The notes under the pieces were generated by a model that did no database searches, was not told the origin of the DNA, and saw nothing but the letters and a program-made list of their open reading frames with translations. Below are positions 17,395 through 26,464 of a DNA stretch of 64,000 nt, in pieces. The position numbers and the translations under genes were made by a program. The stretch covers positions 1-64,000 of the forward strand of contig NZ_JALKAL010000005.1 in the NCBI RefSeq assembly GCF_023015765.1, given 5' to 3'. Position 1 is the first letter of the stretch. Each line of letters opens with the position of its first letter. The stretch comes from Ornithinimicrobium sp. F0845 (lineage in GTDB: Bacteria > Actinomycetota > Actinomycetes > Actinomycetales > Dermatophilaceae).

Positions 17395-18384
17395 ATGGAC
17401 GACAACGAGGTGATGGACTGGCTCCTGGCAGGTGACCCGGCGATCCGCTGGCAGGTGCTGCGCGACCTGAGTGGCTCTCCGACCCAGGAGGTCGCGGTGG
17501 AGCGTGCCGGGGTGGCCCGCAGCGGGTGGGGCAGGCGGCTGCTCGACCTGCAGAGCGAGGGGCAGTGGGCCGGGGGTGCGTGCTTCCCCGGCCAGGGCTG
17601 GCGTCCGCCGGGGCCGGTGGTCGGTGACCCGGACGGGCAGCCCTGGGTGGCGACCCTGCCGACGCTGCGGCTGCTGCGGGAGTGCGGGGTCGATCCTGCC
17701 GACCCCGAGGTGCGCGCCGCGATCGACGGGGTCCGAGAGCACTGCCGCTGGGAGTATGCCGGCGAGCCCTTCTTCGAGGGCGAGGTCGAGCCCTGCATCA
17801 ACGGGGGCACCGTCGCCATCGGTTCCTACTTCGGGCAGGACGTGGAGGGCGTCGTGGCGCGCCTCCTCGGGGAGCAGCTGGAGGACGGCGGGTGGAACTG
17901 CGAGGCGGAGAACGGCTCGACCCGCTCCTCCTTCCACACCACCATCTGTGTCCTGGAGGGACTGCTGGAGTGGGAGCGGGCGCAGACCGGGCCTCCCTCC
18001 GACCGTGCCCGGCAGGTGGCCGAGGCGCGACGGCGCGGTGAGGAGTACCTCCTGGCGCGCCGGCTGTGCCGCCGGTTGAGCACCGGCGAGGTCGTCGACC
18101 CGCGCTGGCTGGAGTTCTCGTTCCCGCCGCAGTGGCACTATGACGTGCTGCGCGGGTTCGACTACTTCCGTGCCGTGGGAGGCACACCGGACCAGCGGCT
18201 GGCGGAGGCCGCCGACCACGTCCGGGGCCGACGCCAACCCGACGGGACATGGCTGCAGGAGAACACCCACCCCGGCCTCGTGCACTTCGAGCTGGAGTAC
18301 GGGGACGGCGCACCGAGCCGGTGGAACACGCTGCGTGCCCTGCGGTCGCTGCGCTGGCACGACGCCGGACTAGGCACGCCCTGA
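17395..18384 (+). CDS. Squalene-cyclase/prenyltransferase-like alpha-toroid repeat protein
   Basis: A 329-residue protein with repeated QW-like segments (for example LEDGGWNCE near 165 and RRQPDGTWLQE near 285), typical of the alpha/alpha-toroid fold shared by terpene cyclases and prenyltransferases. It lacks a visible DXDD or DXDDTA cyclase motif and is about half the length of squalene-hopene cyclase, so it is probably not a classical cyclase. ATG at 17395 is chosen; a start seven codons upstream is possible. It is divergent from the kinase gene and is followed 12 bases later by a methyltransferase gene, so the two may be cotranscribed. Function is unknown. Confidence 0.7.
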   Translation: MDDNEVMDWLLAGDPAIRWQVLRDLSGSPTQEVAVERAGVARSGWGRRLLDLQSEGQWAGGACFPGQGWRPPGPVVGDPDGQPWVATLPTLRLLRECGVDPADPEVRAAIDGVREHCRWEYAGEPFFEGEVEPCINGGTVAIGSYFGQDVEGVVARLLGEQLEDGGWNCEAENGSTRSSFHTTICVLEGLLEWERAQTGPPSDRARQVAEARRRGEEYLLARRLCRRLSTGEVVDPRWLEFSFPPQWHYDVLRGFDYFRAVGGTPDQRLAEAADHVRGRRQPDGTWLQENTHPGLVHFELEYGDGAPSRWNTLRALRSLRWHDAGLGTP

Positions 18385-18396
18385 CACACTGGGCGC

Positions 18397-19026
18397 GTGG
18401 GATGGTGGAGCGAGCGGGTGGTGCCTCGGCTGACGCACGCCACCCTGGACAACCCGGAGGTGGCGCGCTACAGGGCACGGGTGTGTGCCGGACTGAGCGG
18501 TGACGTCCTCGAGATCGGGTTCGGCAGTGGCCTCAACCTGGCGCACCTGCCTGACCCGGTGCGGTCGGTGACCGCCGTGGAGCCCTCGGACCTGGCCTGG
18601 GAGATGGCGCAGCACGCGGTGGCCGCCTCGCGGGTCCCGGTGACTCGTGGAGGGCTCGAGGCCGAGTCGCTGGCGCAGCCCGATGACCGCGTGGACGCGG
18701 TGCTGGTGACCTTCTCGTTGTGCACGGTGCGGGACCCGGCGGCCGTCCTGAGCGAGGCGCGCCGGGTGCTGCGCCCCGCTGGGCGGTTGCACTTCCTGGA
18801 GCACGGGTTGTCGCCGGACGAGGGGGTGCGTCGTTGGCAGCACCGGCTGAACTCGCTCCAGGGACGAGTCGCCGGTGGGTGTCATCTGACGCGTTCTGCC
18901 CCCGCTCTCGTGGAGTCGGCAGGGTTCGAGCTCACGGAGGTCGAGCACTGGTATGTCCCCGGGCCCGCGGTGTCCAGGCCGTGGGGCTACCTGTCTCTCG
19001 GGGTGGCGCAGCCCCGTCCGGCGTGA
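18397..19026 (+). CDS. Class I SAM-dependent methyltransferase
   Basis: A 209-residue protein with motif I VLEIGFGSGLNL near 36-47, an acidic Glu after strand 2 (TAVEPS), and a conserved post-motif segment RRVLRPAGRLHFLEHG. It resembles the small METTL7/UbiE-like methyltransferases. GTG at 18397 follows CACACT by six bases, the same spacing as the leaderless promoters in this window, so it may also have its own promoter. Its TGA overlaps the GTG of the helicase gene (GTGA). The methyl acceptor cannot be predicted. Confidence 0.82.
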   Translation: MGWWSERVVPRLTHATLDNPEVARYRARVCAGLSGDVLEIGFGSGLNLAHLPDPVRSVTAVEPSDLAWEMAQHAVAASRVPVTRGGLEAESLAQPDDRVDAVLVTFSLCTVRDPAAVLSEARRVLRPAGRLHFLEHGLSPDEGVRRWQHRLNSLQGRVAGGCHLTRSAPALVESAGFELTEVEHWYVPGPAVSRPWGYLSLGVAQPRPA

Positions 19027-21728
19027 GCGTCGACCTAGCCCGGATCGGCCGGGGGCTGCCGTTCGCCGAGGCACTCGACGACCTGAGTTTCGCGGTCCGG
19101 GCGCGCGGCGTGGCGGTGGTGCAGGCCCCGCCGGGGACTGGCAAGACGACCCTCGCGCCGCCGACCGTGGCGGAGGAGATCGGCCGGGCAGAGGCGTCGG
19201 TGTCCGCTGGTCGGGGAACGGTGTCGGCGTCGCGTGGTCGGGTCGTCGTGGTCCAGCCGCGTCGGATCGCCGCGCGGGCGGCCGCGCGACGCCTCGCCGC
19301 CCTGACGGGGACGCCGCTGGGTGGCTACGCGGGGTTCACCGTGCGTGGGGAGCGGCGGGTCTCGGGCGACACACGGGTGGAGTTCTGCACCCCCGGGATC
19401 CTGTTACGCCGCCTGCTGGCCGACCCCGGCCTGCCGGGCACGGGCGCCGTGGTCCTGGACGAGGTGCACGAGCGCGGGCTGGAGACCGACCTTCTGGTGG
19501 GAATGCTGGCCGAGGTCCGCGAACTGCGGGAGGACCTCGTGCTCGTCGCGATGTCCGCCACGTTGGACGCCACGCGGTTCGCGGCGCTGCTCGGCGACGA
19601 GCAGGGACCGGCGCCGGTCGTGGACTGCCCCTCCGCACTGCACCCGTTGGAGGTCCGGTGGGTGCCGCCGGTCGGCCCGCGCACGGATGCCCGTGGGGTG
19701 GCGGACGCCTTCCTGGAGCATGTCGCGCGCGTCGTGGCGGACGTGCACGGGGAAGCGGCGGACGCGCTGGGACTGGCCTCGACCCCGGACACGCTGGTCT
19801 TCCTGCCGGGGGTTCGCGAGGTGGATCGGGTCGCCCACCGGTTGCGGGCGCTGCTGGCGCGCGTCGAGGTGCTGGAGCTGCACGGGCGGCTCGACGCTCG
19901 CGCGCAGGACCGCGTGACGGCGGGGTCCGGTCCCGACGATCCGCCGCGCATCGTCGTCTCCACCGCGTTGGCGGAGTCCTCCCTCACCGTGCCCGGCGTG
20001 CGCGTCGTGGTGGATGCCGGCCTGGCGCGGGAGCCGCGCCGCGACGCCGCGCGCGACATGTCCGGGCTGGTGACCGTCGCGGCCTCGCGGGACGCGGCCG
20101 TGCAGCGGGCAGGACGGGCTGCGCGTCAGGGGCCTGGGCTCGCGATCCGCTGCTACGACGAGACGACCTACGCAGCGATGCCCGCCCACGTCACGCCGGA
20201 GATCGCCGTGGCCGATCTGGTCGGTCCCGCACTCACCCTGGCGTGTTGGGGAGCCCCGCGCGGCGAGGGTCTCGCGCTGCCCCAGTCGCCACCGTCTGCG
20301 GCGATCGCCGACGCGGAGGCGGTCCTGCGTCGGCTCGGAGCCTTCGACGAGGAGGGCCGCGCGACGACACTGGGACGACGGCTGGCCGAGGTGCCCGCGG
20401 ACCCGCGCCTGGCTCGCGCGCTGCTCGACGGGGCCGCCCTGGTGGGTGGTCGGACCGCGGCCGAGGTGGTGGCCGCGCTCTCCGACGACCACCGGCCGGA
20501 CGGGGCCGATCTCACGGCACTGCTACGAGCACTGCGCCGGGGCCAGGCACCGGCGGCTGGCCGCTGGAAGGAGGAGGTGAGGCGGCTGGAGAGCCTGGCC
20601 TCACGGCATACTGCCGCCCCTGATGCTGGTGTCGGGGCCGCACCCGCCGGGGCCGCATCTGCCGAGAGCGCTCCCGCCTCGGCTGCTGCCGCCGCCGAGA
20701 GCGCTGCGGCCGCCACCGCCGAGATTGCTGCCGCCACCGCTGTCGTCTCCGGCGCCGACGCGACCGGCCTGGTCGTCGCGCTCGCCCACCCGGACCGCGT
20801 CGCCCGACGGGTCGGTGGAGCATACCTGCTGGCCTCCGGCACCCGGGCCGCCATTCCGCCGGGTGGTCTGCAGGGCCACGAGTGGCTGGCGATCGCGGAC
20901 GTCGCGCGGGCCGAGGGACGGGTGGCAGCGGGCACCGGCGCGGTGATCCGCTCGGCCGCACCGCTGAGTGTGGAGGCGGCCGAGGTCGCGGCGGCCGGCC
21001 TGCTGACGGACACCACCAGCGCGACCTTCCGCGACGGCCGGGTCCTCGCGCGTCGCGTGCGGGCGCTCGGGGCGATCGAGCTGTCCTCCGTCGCGGTGCG
21101 CGCGGCACCCGAGGACGCACGCCGGGCCGTTGAGCAGGCTCTGGGCGAGCGCGGGCTGGGGATCTTCAGCTGGTCGGTGGCGGCGGACGGGCTCCGTCGT
21201 CGGCTGGCGCTCCTGCACCGGCGGCTGGGTGACCCCTGGCCCGACGTGGGTGACGCGGCGCTCGCGGCACGGTGGCCGGAGTGGCTCGGCCCGGAGGTGG
21301 ACCGCCTCGCGGACGGAGGACGGGCGGACCGGATCGACCTGGTGGACCCGTTGCGACGACTGCTGCCGTGGCCCGAGGCGAGCAGGCTGGGGGAGTTGGC
21401 GCCGGAGCGGCTGGCCGTGCCCAGCGGGCGTGACGTGCGGATCGACTATCCGGCCGTCGACGACCCGGACGGCCGGCCGGTCGTGGCCGTGAAGCTCCAG
21501 GAGTGCTTCGGCTGGGCGCAGACACCGCAGGTCGCGGGGGTGCCGGTGCTCTTCCACCTGCTCTCGCCGGCCGGCCGCCCGCTGGCGGTCACCGACGACC
21601 TGGCCTCGTTCTGGTCCGGGCCCTACGCGCAGGTGCGGGCCGAGATGCGCGGGCGCTATCCCAAGCACCCGTGGCCGGAGGACCCGTGGTCCGCCACCGC
21701 AACCGCGCGGACCCGCGGTCGCACGTAG
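19023..21728 (+). CDS. hrpB: ATP-dependent helicase HrpB
   Basis: A 901-residue DEAH/RHA helicase. Walker A is APPGTGKTT near residue 37, the Walker B box is DEVHERG near 147, motif III is SATLD near 180, and motif VI has the QRAGRAARQGPG run near 360. The C-terminal HrpB domain follows. GTG at 19023 overlaps the preceding stop by four bases; the frame stays open upstream inside the methyltransferase gene but that start would overlap it. An Ala/Ser/Glu-rich insertion of about 45 residues lies near 530-580. HrpB proteins are presumed RNA helicases with no firmly known cellular role. Confidence 0.9.
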   Translation: MSVDLARIGRGLPFAEALDDLSFAVRARGVAVVQAPPGTGKTTLAPPTVAEEIGRAEASVSAGRGTVSASRGRVVVVQPRRIAARAAARRLAALTGTPLGGYAGFTVRGERRVSGDTRVEFCTPGILLRRLLADPGLPGTGAVVLDEVHERGLETDLLVGMLAEVRELREDLVLVAMSATLDATRFAALLGDEQGPAPVVDCPSALHPLEVRWVPPVGPRTDARGVADAFLEHVARVVADVHGEAADALGLASTPDTLVFLPGVREVDRVAHRLRALLARVEVLELHGRLDARAQDRVTAGSGPDDPPRIVVSTALAESSLTVPGVRVVVDAGLAREPRRDAARDMSGLVTVAASRDAAVQRAGRAARQGPGLAIRCYDETTYAAMPAHVTPEIAVADLVGPALTLACWGAPRGEGLALPQSPPSAAIADAEAVLRRLGAFDEEGRATTLGRRLAEVPADPRLARALLDGAALVGGRTAAEVVAALSDDHRPDGADLTALLRALRRGQAPAAGRWKEEVRRLESLASRHTAAPDAGVGAAPAGAASAESAPASAAAAAESAAAATAEIAAATAVVSGADATGLVVALAHPDRVARRVGGAYLLASGTRAAIPPGGLQGHEWLAIADVARAEGRVAAGTGAVIRSAAPLSVEAAEVAAAGLLTDTTSATFRDGRVLARRVRALGAIELSSVAVRAAPEDARRAVEQALGERGLGIFSWSVAADGLRRRLALLHRRLGDPWPDVGDAALAARWPEWLGPEVDRLADGGRADRIDLVDPLRRLLPWPEASRLGELAPERLAVPSGRDVRIDYPAVDDPDGRPVVAVKLQECFGWAQTPQVAGVPVLFHLLSPAGRPLAVTDDLASFWSGPYAQVRAEMRGRYPKHPWPEDPWSATATARTRGRT
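20605..20615 (+). repeat. Exact copy of GGCATACTGCC word at the edge of the HrpB Ala-rich insert
   Basis: It is read CGG-CAT-ACT-GCC (Arg-His-Thr-Ala) and marks the beginning of the low-complexity linker in hrpB. Confidence 0.7.
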
Positions 21729-21746
21729 ATGGCCCCTCCGGACGCG

Positions 21747-22433
21747 TCACTCCCGGCCGAGCACCGACTCCTGGCTCGGCAGCTGGTCCTGGCGCAGCAG
21801 CCCGACCGGACAGGTCATGCCGTTGGGTCCGTGGTTGCAGTAGCCCATCGGGTTCTTGTGCAGATACTGCTGGTGGAAGCGCTCGGCGTAGTAGAACGGG
21901 CCGACCTGCGAGGCGGGCGCCAGCTCGGTCGTGATCGTGCCGTAGCCGTTGTCGGTGAGCACCTCCTGGAACGCGTCGTGGGTGGCCAGCGCGGCCGCCT
22001 CCTGCTCCTGCGTGGTCCAGTAGATCGCCGAGCGGTACTGCGTGCCCCGGTCATTGCCCTGCCGGTCCTGGGTCGTCGAGTCGTGGTTCTCCCAGAACTC
22101 CTTCAGCAGCGTTTCCGGGTCGGTCTGGGAGCGGTCGTAGACGACCATGACGGCCTCGGTGTGTCCGGTGCGACCCGTGCAGACCTCCTCGTAGGTGGCG
22201 TTCGGCGTCAGCCCGCCCATGTATCCCGCAGCCGTGGTGATCACGCCCGGCTGCCGCCAGAAGATCCGCTCGGTGCCCCAGAAGCAACCCATCCCGACAT
22301 ACAGGATCTCGGCATGGTCGCCCCAGGGGCCGTGCAGGGACGTGCCGAGCACCTCGTGGGTCTCGGGGATGTCCGGCAGCACATCAGGCCGGCCGGGCAG
22401 CGGACGGTGGACCTCGGGACGTGAAGTGCGCAT
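21747..22433 (-). CDS. msrA: Peptide-methionine (S)-S-oxide reductase
   Basis: A 228-residue MsrA with the catalytic GCFWG motif near residue 50, the [13 protein letters not shown] segment, and the conserved [10 protein letters not shown] and [12 protein letters not shown] blocks. It reduces the S-epimer of methionine sulfoxide in proteins and free methionine. ATG at 22433 has GGAGG only a few bases upstream; a longer in-frame extension to 22619 has no similarity to the family. The gene is convergent with hrpB (18 bases between stops) and divergent from a small membrane protein gene. Confidence 0.95.
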   Translation of the reverse strand: MRTSRPEVHRPLPGRPDVLPDIPETHEVLGTSLHGPWGDHAEILYVGMGCFWGTERIFWRQPGVITTAAGYMGGLTPNATYEEVCTGRTGHTEAVMVVYDRSQTDPETLLKEFWENHDSTTQDRQGNDRGTQYRSAIYWTTQEQEAAALATHDAFQEVLTDNGYGTITTELAPASQVGPFYYAERFHQQYLHKNPMGYCNHGPNGMTCPVGLLRQDQLPSQESVLGRE

Positions 22434-22507
22434 GCCTCCAGTATGCGCCGGAGGCTCCTCACGAACAGCCTGGGATCGGTGCTCGGGTCGGCGTGGTGAC
22501 CGGCGGC

Positions 22508-22518
22508 GGCAGTATGCC
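22508..22518 (+). repeat. Exact copy of GGCAGTATGCC word (intergenic)
   Basis: It lies in the 139-bp divergent gap between msrA and the small membrane protein gene, preceded by repeated GGC triplets. Nothing else is recognised in that gap. Confidence 0.7.
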
Positions 22519-22572
22519 GTGTGCTCAGCCGTCGGGTGGCGACCGGTCAGTGGTTGTGGCAGGTTCCTCCCC

Positions 22573-22863
22573 ATGGATGTTGCGCTGCGGTTCGGGTTGC
22601 CCGTGCTCCTGATCCTCATCGGGGTGGCCCTGTGGCTGTGGGGGCGCCGTGAGCAGGATGCCGCGCGTGCTCAGATCGGGCAGAAGGGGGGCTTCGGTGG
22701 ACCGCCCGGCACGCTCGACATCGGCACGGAGATCGGGTTCGGCGTCGAGGGGCCCGGGCCGAACCCCGCGGCTGCGCGCCCCAAGATCGTCGGTGGCCTG
22801 GTGCTCGTGGCGGTCGGGGTGCTGCTGCTCATCATCATGACGATCATGCAACTGGTGGGCTGA
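22573..22863 (+). CDS. Small two-helix membrane protein of unknown function
   Basis: A 96-residue protein. Residues about 7-23 and 72-92 are hydrophobic helices; the polar Gly-rich loop between them contains [18 protein letters not shown] at 22573 follows a short AGG-containing leader. It is followed 20 bases after its stop by a strong terminator, so it is likely a single-gene transcript. No family is recognised. Confidence 0.65.
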   Translation: MDVALRFGLPVLLILIGVALWLWGRREQDAARAQIGQKGGFGGPPGTLDIGTEIGFGVEGPGPNPAAARPKIVGGLVLVAVGVLLLIIMTIMQLVG

Positions 22864-22883
22864 GCGGTCACTGGAGTGGAGAA

Positions 22884-22921
22884 GGTGATCCGGTGGCTCC
22901 CCGAGGGGCCACCGGATCACC
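22884..22921 (+). terminator. Long perfect hairpin after the small membrane protein gene
   Basis: Arms of 14 bp (22884-22897 with 22908-22921) around a ten-base loop that can itself pair. Part of an AT-poor, T-run-free terminator class typical of this genome. Confidence 0.85.
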
Positions 22922-23449
22922 AGATCGCGTGGACCGGCAGGTCGGCCGCTCCAGACCTTGACGTCGAGTCCGACATCCGCCAAGGGGTGAAGGGGACGAG
23001 CAGCGTTCCCCTCCTTCACACGAGTCCTGCAATGGAGGTCTCCGGAGAAGTCGCTCCCGCCAAGATGCAGTCAACGTAAGGCAAAGAGTTCACAAAAGAA
23101 AGAGGGAACTTCGACGAGTCTGCGTCGCCTTCGCAGACTCTTCTCAGCAGCGTCGCAGGCGTCTGATAGGGCAGGCTGAGGCGGCAGAGAATGGCGGGAA
23201 CCGTTCGGAGCCAAGCATTCTCGGTGTTGCTTCGCGGTGCTCATCCGTGCTCAGTCCGCCCGTGGGCAGCTGACGGCGACTCCCTTGGGTAGCAGGTGTG
23301 TGATAAGAGTCACATCAATGCCGCACGTTTGAACTATTTGGAGCACCTTAATGCTGCAGCGCAAGAACCGCTTGGTGTGAACCCCCGGACGTGGCCACGG
23401 ACTTGCGGGCTATTTCGAACCCAGTGAAATTACTGACGAAGATGATGCG
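22922..23449. other. 528-base gene-poor, lower-GC island
   Basis: No convincing gene is seen. Base composition drops well below the flanks, with A-rich runs near 23080-23110. It contains a 9-bp hairpin (GAGTCTGCG/CGCAGACTC, 23116-23124 with 23132-23140), an imperfect hairpin near 22985-23020, the CRP-type box at 23299, and a nine-codon frame (MLQRKNRLV, ATG at 23351) with GGAG eight to eleven bases before it. A low-GC coding-like stretch in the plus frame near 23411-23490 overlaps the end of ramB antisense and has no start codon. It may be a gene remnant or a small RNA locus. Confidence 0.5.
23299..23314. promoter_or_regulatory. Perfect CRP/GlxR-type palindrome
   Basis: TGTGATAAGAGTCACA matches TGTGA-N6-TCACA at every fixed position. 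It lies 136 bases beyond the ramB stop codon and upstream, on the plus strand, of only a nine-codon frame. In Corynebacterium, GlxR controls the glyoxylate genes, so proximity to ramB/aceA is suggestive, but no promoter for a known gene is adjacent. Confidence 0.65.
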
Positions 23450-24889
23450 CTATACCTGGGCCTCAAGGAAATTCAGGACTTCCGTGTCGTCGACGCCGGG
23501 AAAGACGCCAGGAGGCATGGCAGCGAGCAGGTGCGAGTGGACGCGGGCGCTCGGCCAGGCCTGGCCGGCCCACCGGGCGGCGAGCTCTGCGGGCGGCTGT
23601 GCACAGCACGCGGGGTCCGGGCAACGGGACCTCGACCGGGCCGTCGTCTCGCGACCGCGCATCCACTTCACCTGGGCGAAGGGCACCCCGACGCTGACCG
23701 AGAAGGTGCCGTTGGCGGTCCGGTCCACCATGGCCGTGCACCAGTAGGTGCCGGACTTGGTGTCGGTGTACTGCTGATAGGCGCTGGAGCGGTCCGGCTG
23801 CTCGAAGACGACCCGAGCCGTCCAGTGCTTGCAGACCCGCTGCCCCTCGATCGCTCCGGTCGCGTCGCTGGGGAAGCGGACCCCGTCGTTCTCGTAGGCC
23901 TTGTAGATCAGGCCCGCCTCGGAGATGCGCATGAAGTGCACCTGCAGGTCCAGGTGGCGGGTGGCCAGGTTGGTGAACCGGTGGGCCGCGGTCTCGTACG
24001 ACACGGCATACGCATCGCGCAGGTCCTCGATGGCGATGTCCTTGGCCGACTTGGCCCGGCTCAGCAGCGGCACGGCGCTGCTCTCGGGGATGAGGAGCGC
24101 GGCGGAGAAGTAGTTGATCTGCACCCGCTGGGACAGGAACTCGGCATAGTCGGCCGGCACCTCGTGACCGAGGACCACGTGACCCAGGGCCTGCAGCGCC
24201 AGCCAGCGTGAGTCGCTCTGACCGGCGTCCGGCTGCGGCAGGTAGATCCGGCGGTTGGCCAGGTCGGTGACCGACCGGGTCGAAGTGGGCAGGTCGTTGG
24301 TGTGGACCAGGGAGAAGCCGAGGTGGCCGGCGAGCTTGTCGACGGCGGTGCGGGTGATCGGTCCGCCGCGGTGGTCGATGGCGTTGAGGAGCTGCGCAGC
24401 GGTCTCCTCGATATCCGGGAAGTAGTTGTCCGCCGCGCGCATCTGGGTGCGGAGCTCGGCGTTGGCCCGCCGAGCGTGCTCCGGCGTGGCGGCCCGCTCC
24501 GCCTGCACAGCGGCGAGCGCCTCGTGCATGCCGACCAGCGCCTCGAGGGCCTCGGTGGGCAGTCGCGGTCCGATCTTGACCGCAGGGAGACCGAGAGCCT
24601 CGAAGGAGTCGGCGCGCTGCGCCTTCTCCAGCGCGATCTCCAGGGCCGCCCGACGGCTCGGCGGGCGGGCCTGCAGGAGCTCGGACAGGTCCGTGCCCAG
24701 GGCGGCGGCGAGGGCGGCCAGCGTGGAGAGCTTGGCCTCGCGCTTGCCGTTCTCCAGCAGCGAGAGCGCAGACCCGGAGATGCCCGCCTGGCCCGCGACG
24801 TCATCCAGGGTGCGCCCCGTGGAGCGGCGGATGTGCCGCAGCTGCCTGCCGATGGTGATCGGGTCGGGAGCGGTCGCGAGATCGGTCAT
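23450..24889 (-). CDS. ramB: RamB, HTH/ImmA-IrrE regulator of acetate metabolism
   Basis: A 479-residue regulator. Residues about 10-65 are a helix-turn-helix of the XRE type (GRTLDDVAGQAGISGSALSLLENG). The middle part is IrrE-like with ALGHVVLGHE in place of a HExxH zinc site, suggesting a sensor and not a protease. The C-terminal part, with KHWTARVVFEQPDRSS and later Cys residues in RCPDPACC, fits the DUF2083 short-chain acyl-CoA sensing domain. It is divergent from aceA, the arrangement in which RamB represses glyoxylate bypass genes. ATG at 24889 is chosen over an upstream alternative start at 24907. The gene ends within the low-GC island. Confidence 0.88.
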   Translation of the reverse strand: MTDLATAPDPITIGRQLRHIRRSTGRTLDDVAGQAGISGSALSLLENGKREAKLSTLAALAAALGTDLSELLQARPPSRRAALEIALEKAQRADSFEALGLPAVKIGPRLPTEALEALVGMHEALAAVQAERAATPEHARRANAELRTQMRAADNYFPDIEETAAQLLNAIDHRGGPITRTAVDKLAGHLGFSLVHTNDLPTSTRSVTDLANRRIYLPQPDAGQSDSRWLALQALGHVVLGHEVPADYAEFLSQRVQINYFSAALLIPESSAVPLLSRAKSAKDIAIEDLRDAYAVSYETAAHRFTNLATRHLDLQVHFMRISEAGLIYKAYENDGVRFPSDATGAIEGQRVCKHWTARVVFEQPDRSSAYQQYTDTKSGTYWCTAMVDRTANGTFSVSVGVPFAQVKWMRGRETTARSRSRCPDPACCAQPPAELAARWAGQAWPSARVHSHLLAAMPPGVFPGVDDTEVLNFLEAQV

Positions 24890-24902
24890 TGCGCCACGAT
24901 AG

Positions 24903-24997
24903 CGCAAGAAGTGCAGAAATTGACCACGCCAATCGCCTCAAAGCAGTGCCTTCTTGACCCAATGATGGGTCATCGCACCAGAACGGCACTTCTTGCG
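24903..24997. promoter_or_regulatory. ramB-aceA control region with paired inverted boxes
   Basis: CGCAAGAAGTGC (24903-24914) and its exact reverse complement GCACTTCTTGCG (24986-24997) lie at the two ends of the 137-base divergent gap. A related half (GTGCCTTCTTGAC) is near 24946. Between them is a second palindrome, TGACCCA-N4-TGGGTCA (24955-24972). The paired 12-mers are the best candidates for RamB operators, one next to each gene; they differ from the corynebacterial RamB site. Confidence 0.65.
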
Positions 24998-25026
24998 GAG
25001 GGCCCACCGAACCGAAGGGACGTCTC

Positions 25027-26346
25027 ATGACCGTCACGCTGAACAACCCCGACGCCACCACCACCGAGCCTGGCACCCAGCTCTCCGCCGCAGAGGCGCT
25101 GCGCACCGAGTGGGCAGCCAACCCGCGCTGGTCCGGCATCGAGCGCACCTACTCCGCCGAGGACGTCGTGCGGCTGCAGGGCAGCGTGGTGGAGGAGCAC
25201 ACCCTGGCCCGCCGCGGCGCCGAGAAGCTCTGGGAGCAGCTGCAGACCAAGCCGTTCACCCGCGCCCTCGGCGCCCTGACCGGCAACCAGGCCGTCCAGC
25301 AGGTCCGCGCCGGCCTCGAGGCGATCTACCTCTCCGGCTGGCAGGTCGCCGCGGACGCCAACCTGTCCGGCCAGACCTACCCCGACCAGAGCCTCTACCC
25401 GGCCAACTCCGTGCCCGCCGTGGTCCGCCGGATCAACAACGCGCTGATGCGCGCCGACCAGATCGACTGGTCCAACGGGGAGAACGGCACCGACTACCTC
25501 GTGCCGATCGTCGCCGACGCCGAGGCCGGCTTCGGCGGCCCACTCAACGCCTTCGAGCTCATGAAGTCGATGATCATCTCCGGCGCTGCCGGCGTGCACT
25601 GGGAGGACCAGCTCGCCTCGGAGAAGAAGTGCGGCCACCTCGGCGGCAAGGTGCTGGTCCCCACGGCCCAGCACATCCGCACCCTCAACGCGGCCCGTCT
25701 GGCCGCCGACACCCTCAACGTGCCCAGCCTGGTGATCGCCCGCACCGACGCCCTGGCCGCCGACCTGCTGACCAGCGACGTCGACCCGATCGACCAGGAG
25801 TTCACCACCGGTGAGCGCACCAGCGAGGGCTTCTTCCGGGTGCGCAACGGCATCGAGCCGGTGCTGGCCCGCGCCAAGGCCTACGCCCCCTACTGCGACC
25901 TGATCTGGGTCGAGACCGGCACCCCGGACCTGGGCCTGGCCCGCGAGTTCGCCACCGAGCTCCACCGGGAGTTCCCGGGCAAGATGCTGGCCTACAACTG
26001 CTCGCCGTCCTTCAACTGGAAGGCCGCGCTGTCCGACAGCGAGATCGCCGCGTTCCAGGACGAGCTCGGCGCCCTCGGCTACAAGTTCCAGTTCATCACC
26101 CTGGCTGGCTTCCACGCCCTGAACCACTCGATGTTCAACCTGGCCCACGGTTACGCCCGCACCGGCATGAGCGCCTACGTCGAGCTCCAGGAGGCGGAGT
26201 TCGCCGACGCCGGGCGCGGCTACACCGCCGTGAAGCACCAGGCGGAGGTCGGCACCGGCTACTTCGACAAGGTCTCCACCGCGATCAACCCGGCCAGCGG
26301 CACCCTCGCCCTGACCGGCTCCACCGAGGAAGAGCAGTTCCACTAA
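25027..26346 (+). CDS. aceA: Isocitrate lyase
   Basis: A 439-residue enzyme with the catalytic loop [10 protein letters not shown], the substrate-binding block [11 protein letters not shown] and YNCSPSFNW. It splits isocitrate to glyoxylate and succinate in the cytosol, the first step of the glyoxylate bypass. Length is typical of the short bacterial ICL1 class. ATG at 25027 follows CGAAGGGACG. Together with aceB, 118 bases downstream on the same strand, and divergent ramB, it forms a complete regulated bypass module. Confidence 0.97.
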   Translation: MTVTLNNPDATTTEPGTQLSAAEALRTEWAANPRWSGIERTYSAEDVVRLQGSVVEEHTLARRGAEKLWEQLQTKPFTRALGALTGNQAVQQVRAGLEAIYLSGWQVAADANLSGQTYPDQSLYPANSVPAVVRRINNALMRADQIDWSNGENGTDYLVPIVADAEAGFGGPLNAFELMKSMIISGAAGVHWEDQLASEKKCGHLGGKVLVPTAQHIRTLNAARLAADTLNVPSLVIARTDALAADLLTSDVDPIDQEFTTGERTSEGFFRVRNGIEPVLARAKAYAPYCDLIWVETGTPDLGLAREFATELHREFPGKMLAYNCSPSFNWKAALSDSEIAAFQDELGALGYKFQFITLAGFHALNHSMFNLAHGYARTGMSAYVELQEAEFADAGRGYTAVKHQAEVGTGYFDKVSTAINPASGTLALTGSTEEEQFH

Positions 26347-26464
26347 GAAACGCCCCGGCCCAGCAGAGCTGGTTCACCTCGGCAGGGCAGTGACTCCCAC
26401 CAGAGGTCCGCCCACCGGGGTGAATCGGCCGACCGGCCACACGACATACGAGAAGGAGATTGAC

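Noticed and set aside
18720-19022. Upstream extension of the hrpB frame
   Set aside because: It runs within the methyltransferase gene in another frame; the overlapping GTG at 19023 gives a normal HrpB N-terminus.
22525-23019. Minus-strand frame starting MKEGNAARPLHPL
   Set aside because: It runs through the terminator hairpin and then opposite the small membrane protein gene, with no ribosome-binding site.
23391-23747. Plus-strand frame starting MATDLRAISNPVK
   Set aside because: Most of it is opposite ramB and turns into Arg/Gly/Ala shadow sequence; only a possible remnant near 23411-23490 was kept as a note.
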